Part shown: in pieces, positions 46,111 to 46,812 of the stretch | How the letters are laid out: every line of letters begins with the position of its first letter | How positions within the stretch are numbered: position 1 is the stretch's first letter | NCBI GenBank assembly: GCA_022561335.1 | Contig: JADFRL010000005.1 | Coordinates: 1 to 46,812, forward strand | DNA length: 46,812 bases | Direction of reading: 5' to 3' | Origin: Patescibacteria group bacterium | GTDB lineage: Bacteria; Patescibacteriota; Minisyncoccia; Phycocordibacterales; JACZSL01 | The notes under the pieces: generated by a model | What the model was told of the DNA's origin: nothing | What the model saw: only the letters and a program-made list of their open reading frames with translations | Database searches by the model: none | Translations under genes and position numbers: made by a program

Positions 46111-46812
46111 ATACCAACACTTCTTCCGTCTGACGTAAAAACTATTCTGCCACTTTCGGCAGTGTTAATTGTTTCAACCTCAAATTGTTTTAGTATGTCT
46201 ATAACTTCCTCGTGTGGATGCCCGTAGCGATTGTCCTTGCCTGCAGAGATAACTGCATACTGCGGCGACGTGATACCGATGAATGATTCATCGCTTGAAG
46301 TTTTGGAGCCGTGATGACCTACTTTTAGAACATCACTTTCCAGACTCTTCCCCATTACGGAAAATAAATATTTCTCAATGCTTTTTGGTGAATCTCCCAT
46401 TAGAAGAAATTTAGTGTCACCATATACTAATTGAGCAACAATTGACGCCGTGTTGCTTTCTACCTCAGCCACATCCCTATCAGGAAACAAAATAGTTAAA
46501 TATACGCCGCCTCCAAGCATTAATTTCATTCCCCGCCGCGCAAGAACTATTTTTATATCTTGCTCGGCAGTTATTTCTTCAAGTGCTCTGTACGCTCCTG
46601 TATCGTTTGCATTCCCCGATTCAAGAAACATATCAACGGCGTAATTGTTGAGTACGTCAGGAAGTCCTCCAATATGATCCTTATCCGGGTGCGTTGCGAT
46701 AACTACATCAATTGAACGGTCGTAAAATGGCATCACTTTTGAAAGTTCCCTGAGTACTCCTCTCCCCGAACCTCCATCGATAAGTACCTGGTTGCCGCTC
46801 GGCGCCTCAATG
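46101..46812 (-). CDS. ComEC/Rec2-like MBL-fold hydrolase, 5' end beyond the window
   Basis: Frame stays open to the window end (IEAPSGNQVLIDGGSGRGVLRELSKVMPFYDRSIDVVIATHPDKDHIGGLPDVL...LLMGDSPKSIEKYL...HHGSKTSS). Confidence 0.88.
   Translation of the reverse strand, partial: IEAPSGNQVLIDGGSGRGVLRELSKVMPFYDRSIDVVIATHPDKDHIGGLPDVLNNYAVDMFLESGNANDTGAYRALEEITAEQDIKIVLARRGMKLMLGGGVYLTILFPDRDVAEVESNTASIVAQLVYGDTKFLLMGDSPKSIEKYLFSVMGKSLESDVLKVGHHGSKTSSDESFIGITSPQYAVISAGKDNRYGHPHEEVIDILKQFEVETINTAESGRIVFTSDGRSVGIKK

Noticed and set aside
1-46812. CRISPR array, rRNA, tRNA
   Set aside because: No regularly spaced direct repeats, no rRNA signature and no convincing T-arm/anticodon arrangement seen by eye; a tRNAscan/Infernal run would be decisive.

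Overview
The window is ordinary bacterial chromosome using genetic code 11, since TGA serves as a stop (e.g. infC and the lipoprotein CDS). Gene content and the absence of rpmD (uL30) between rpsE and rplO point to a Patescibacteria/CPR (Parcubacteria-like) genome. The backbone is translation machinery: infC-rpmI-rplT (+); rplC-rplD-rplW-rplB-rpsS-rplV-rpsC-rplP-rpmC-rpsQ-rplN-rplX-rplE-rpsN-rpsH-rplF-rplR-rpsE-rplO-secY-adk-map (-); rpsL-rpsG-fusA-tuf-rpsJ (-); and rpmB (+). The S10/spc order is broken in several places. About 7.7 kb of accessory genes separates rpsJ from rplC, and a methyltransferase sits antisense between rpsN and rplE. Small accessory genes sit between rpsG/fusA and fusA/tuf. 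Accessory content includes a DCC-lipase-maturation-factor fusion, a thiol-redox cluster (DipZ-like thioredoxin, CcdA, Met/Glu heptad-repeat protein), a second CcdA-like protein, a bactofilin-like membrane protein, a two-component pair, a GC-rich glycine-zipper lipoprotein and purC. The most interesting unexplained signals are noncoding: a duplicated multi-hairpin putative small RNA next to map, a possible attenuator ahead of rplC, an operator-like dyad over a near-consensus promoter for an unknown 123-aa protein, an orphan IS200/IS605-like end, and families of roughly 100-bp terminal-inverted-repeat elements in the spacers, including inside the ribosomal operon. I saw no rRNA, tRNA, CRISPR array or intact transposase gene. 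All calls come from reading the sequence; no searches or folding programs were run.
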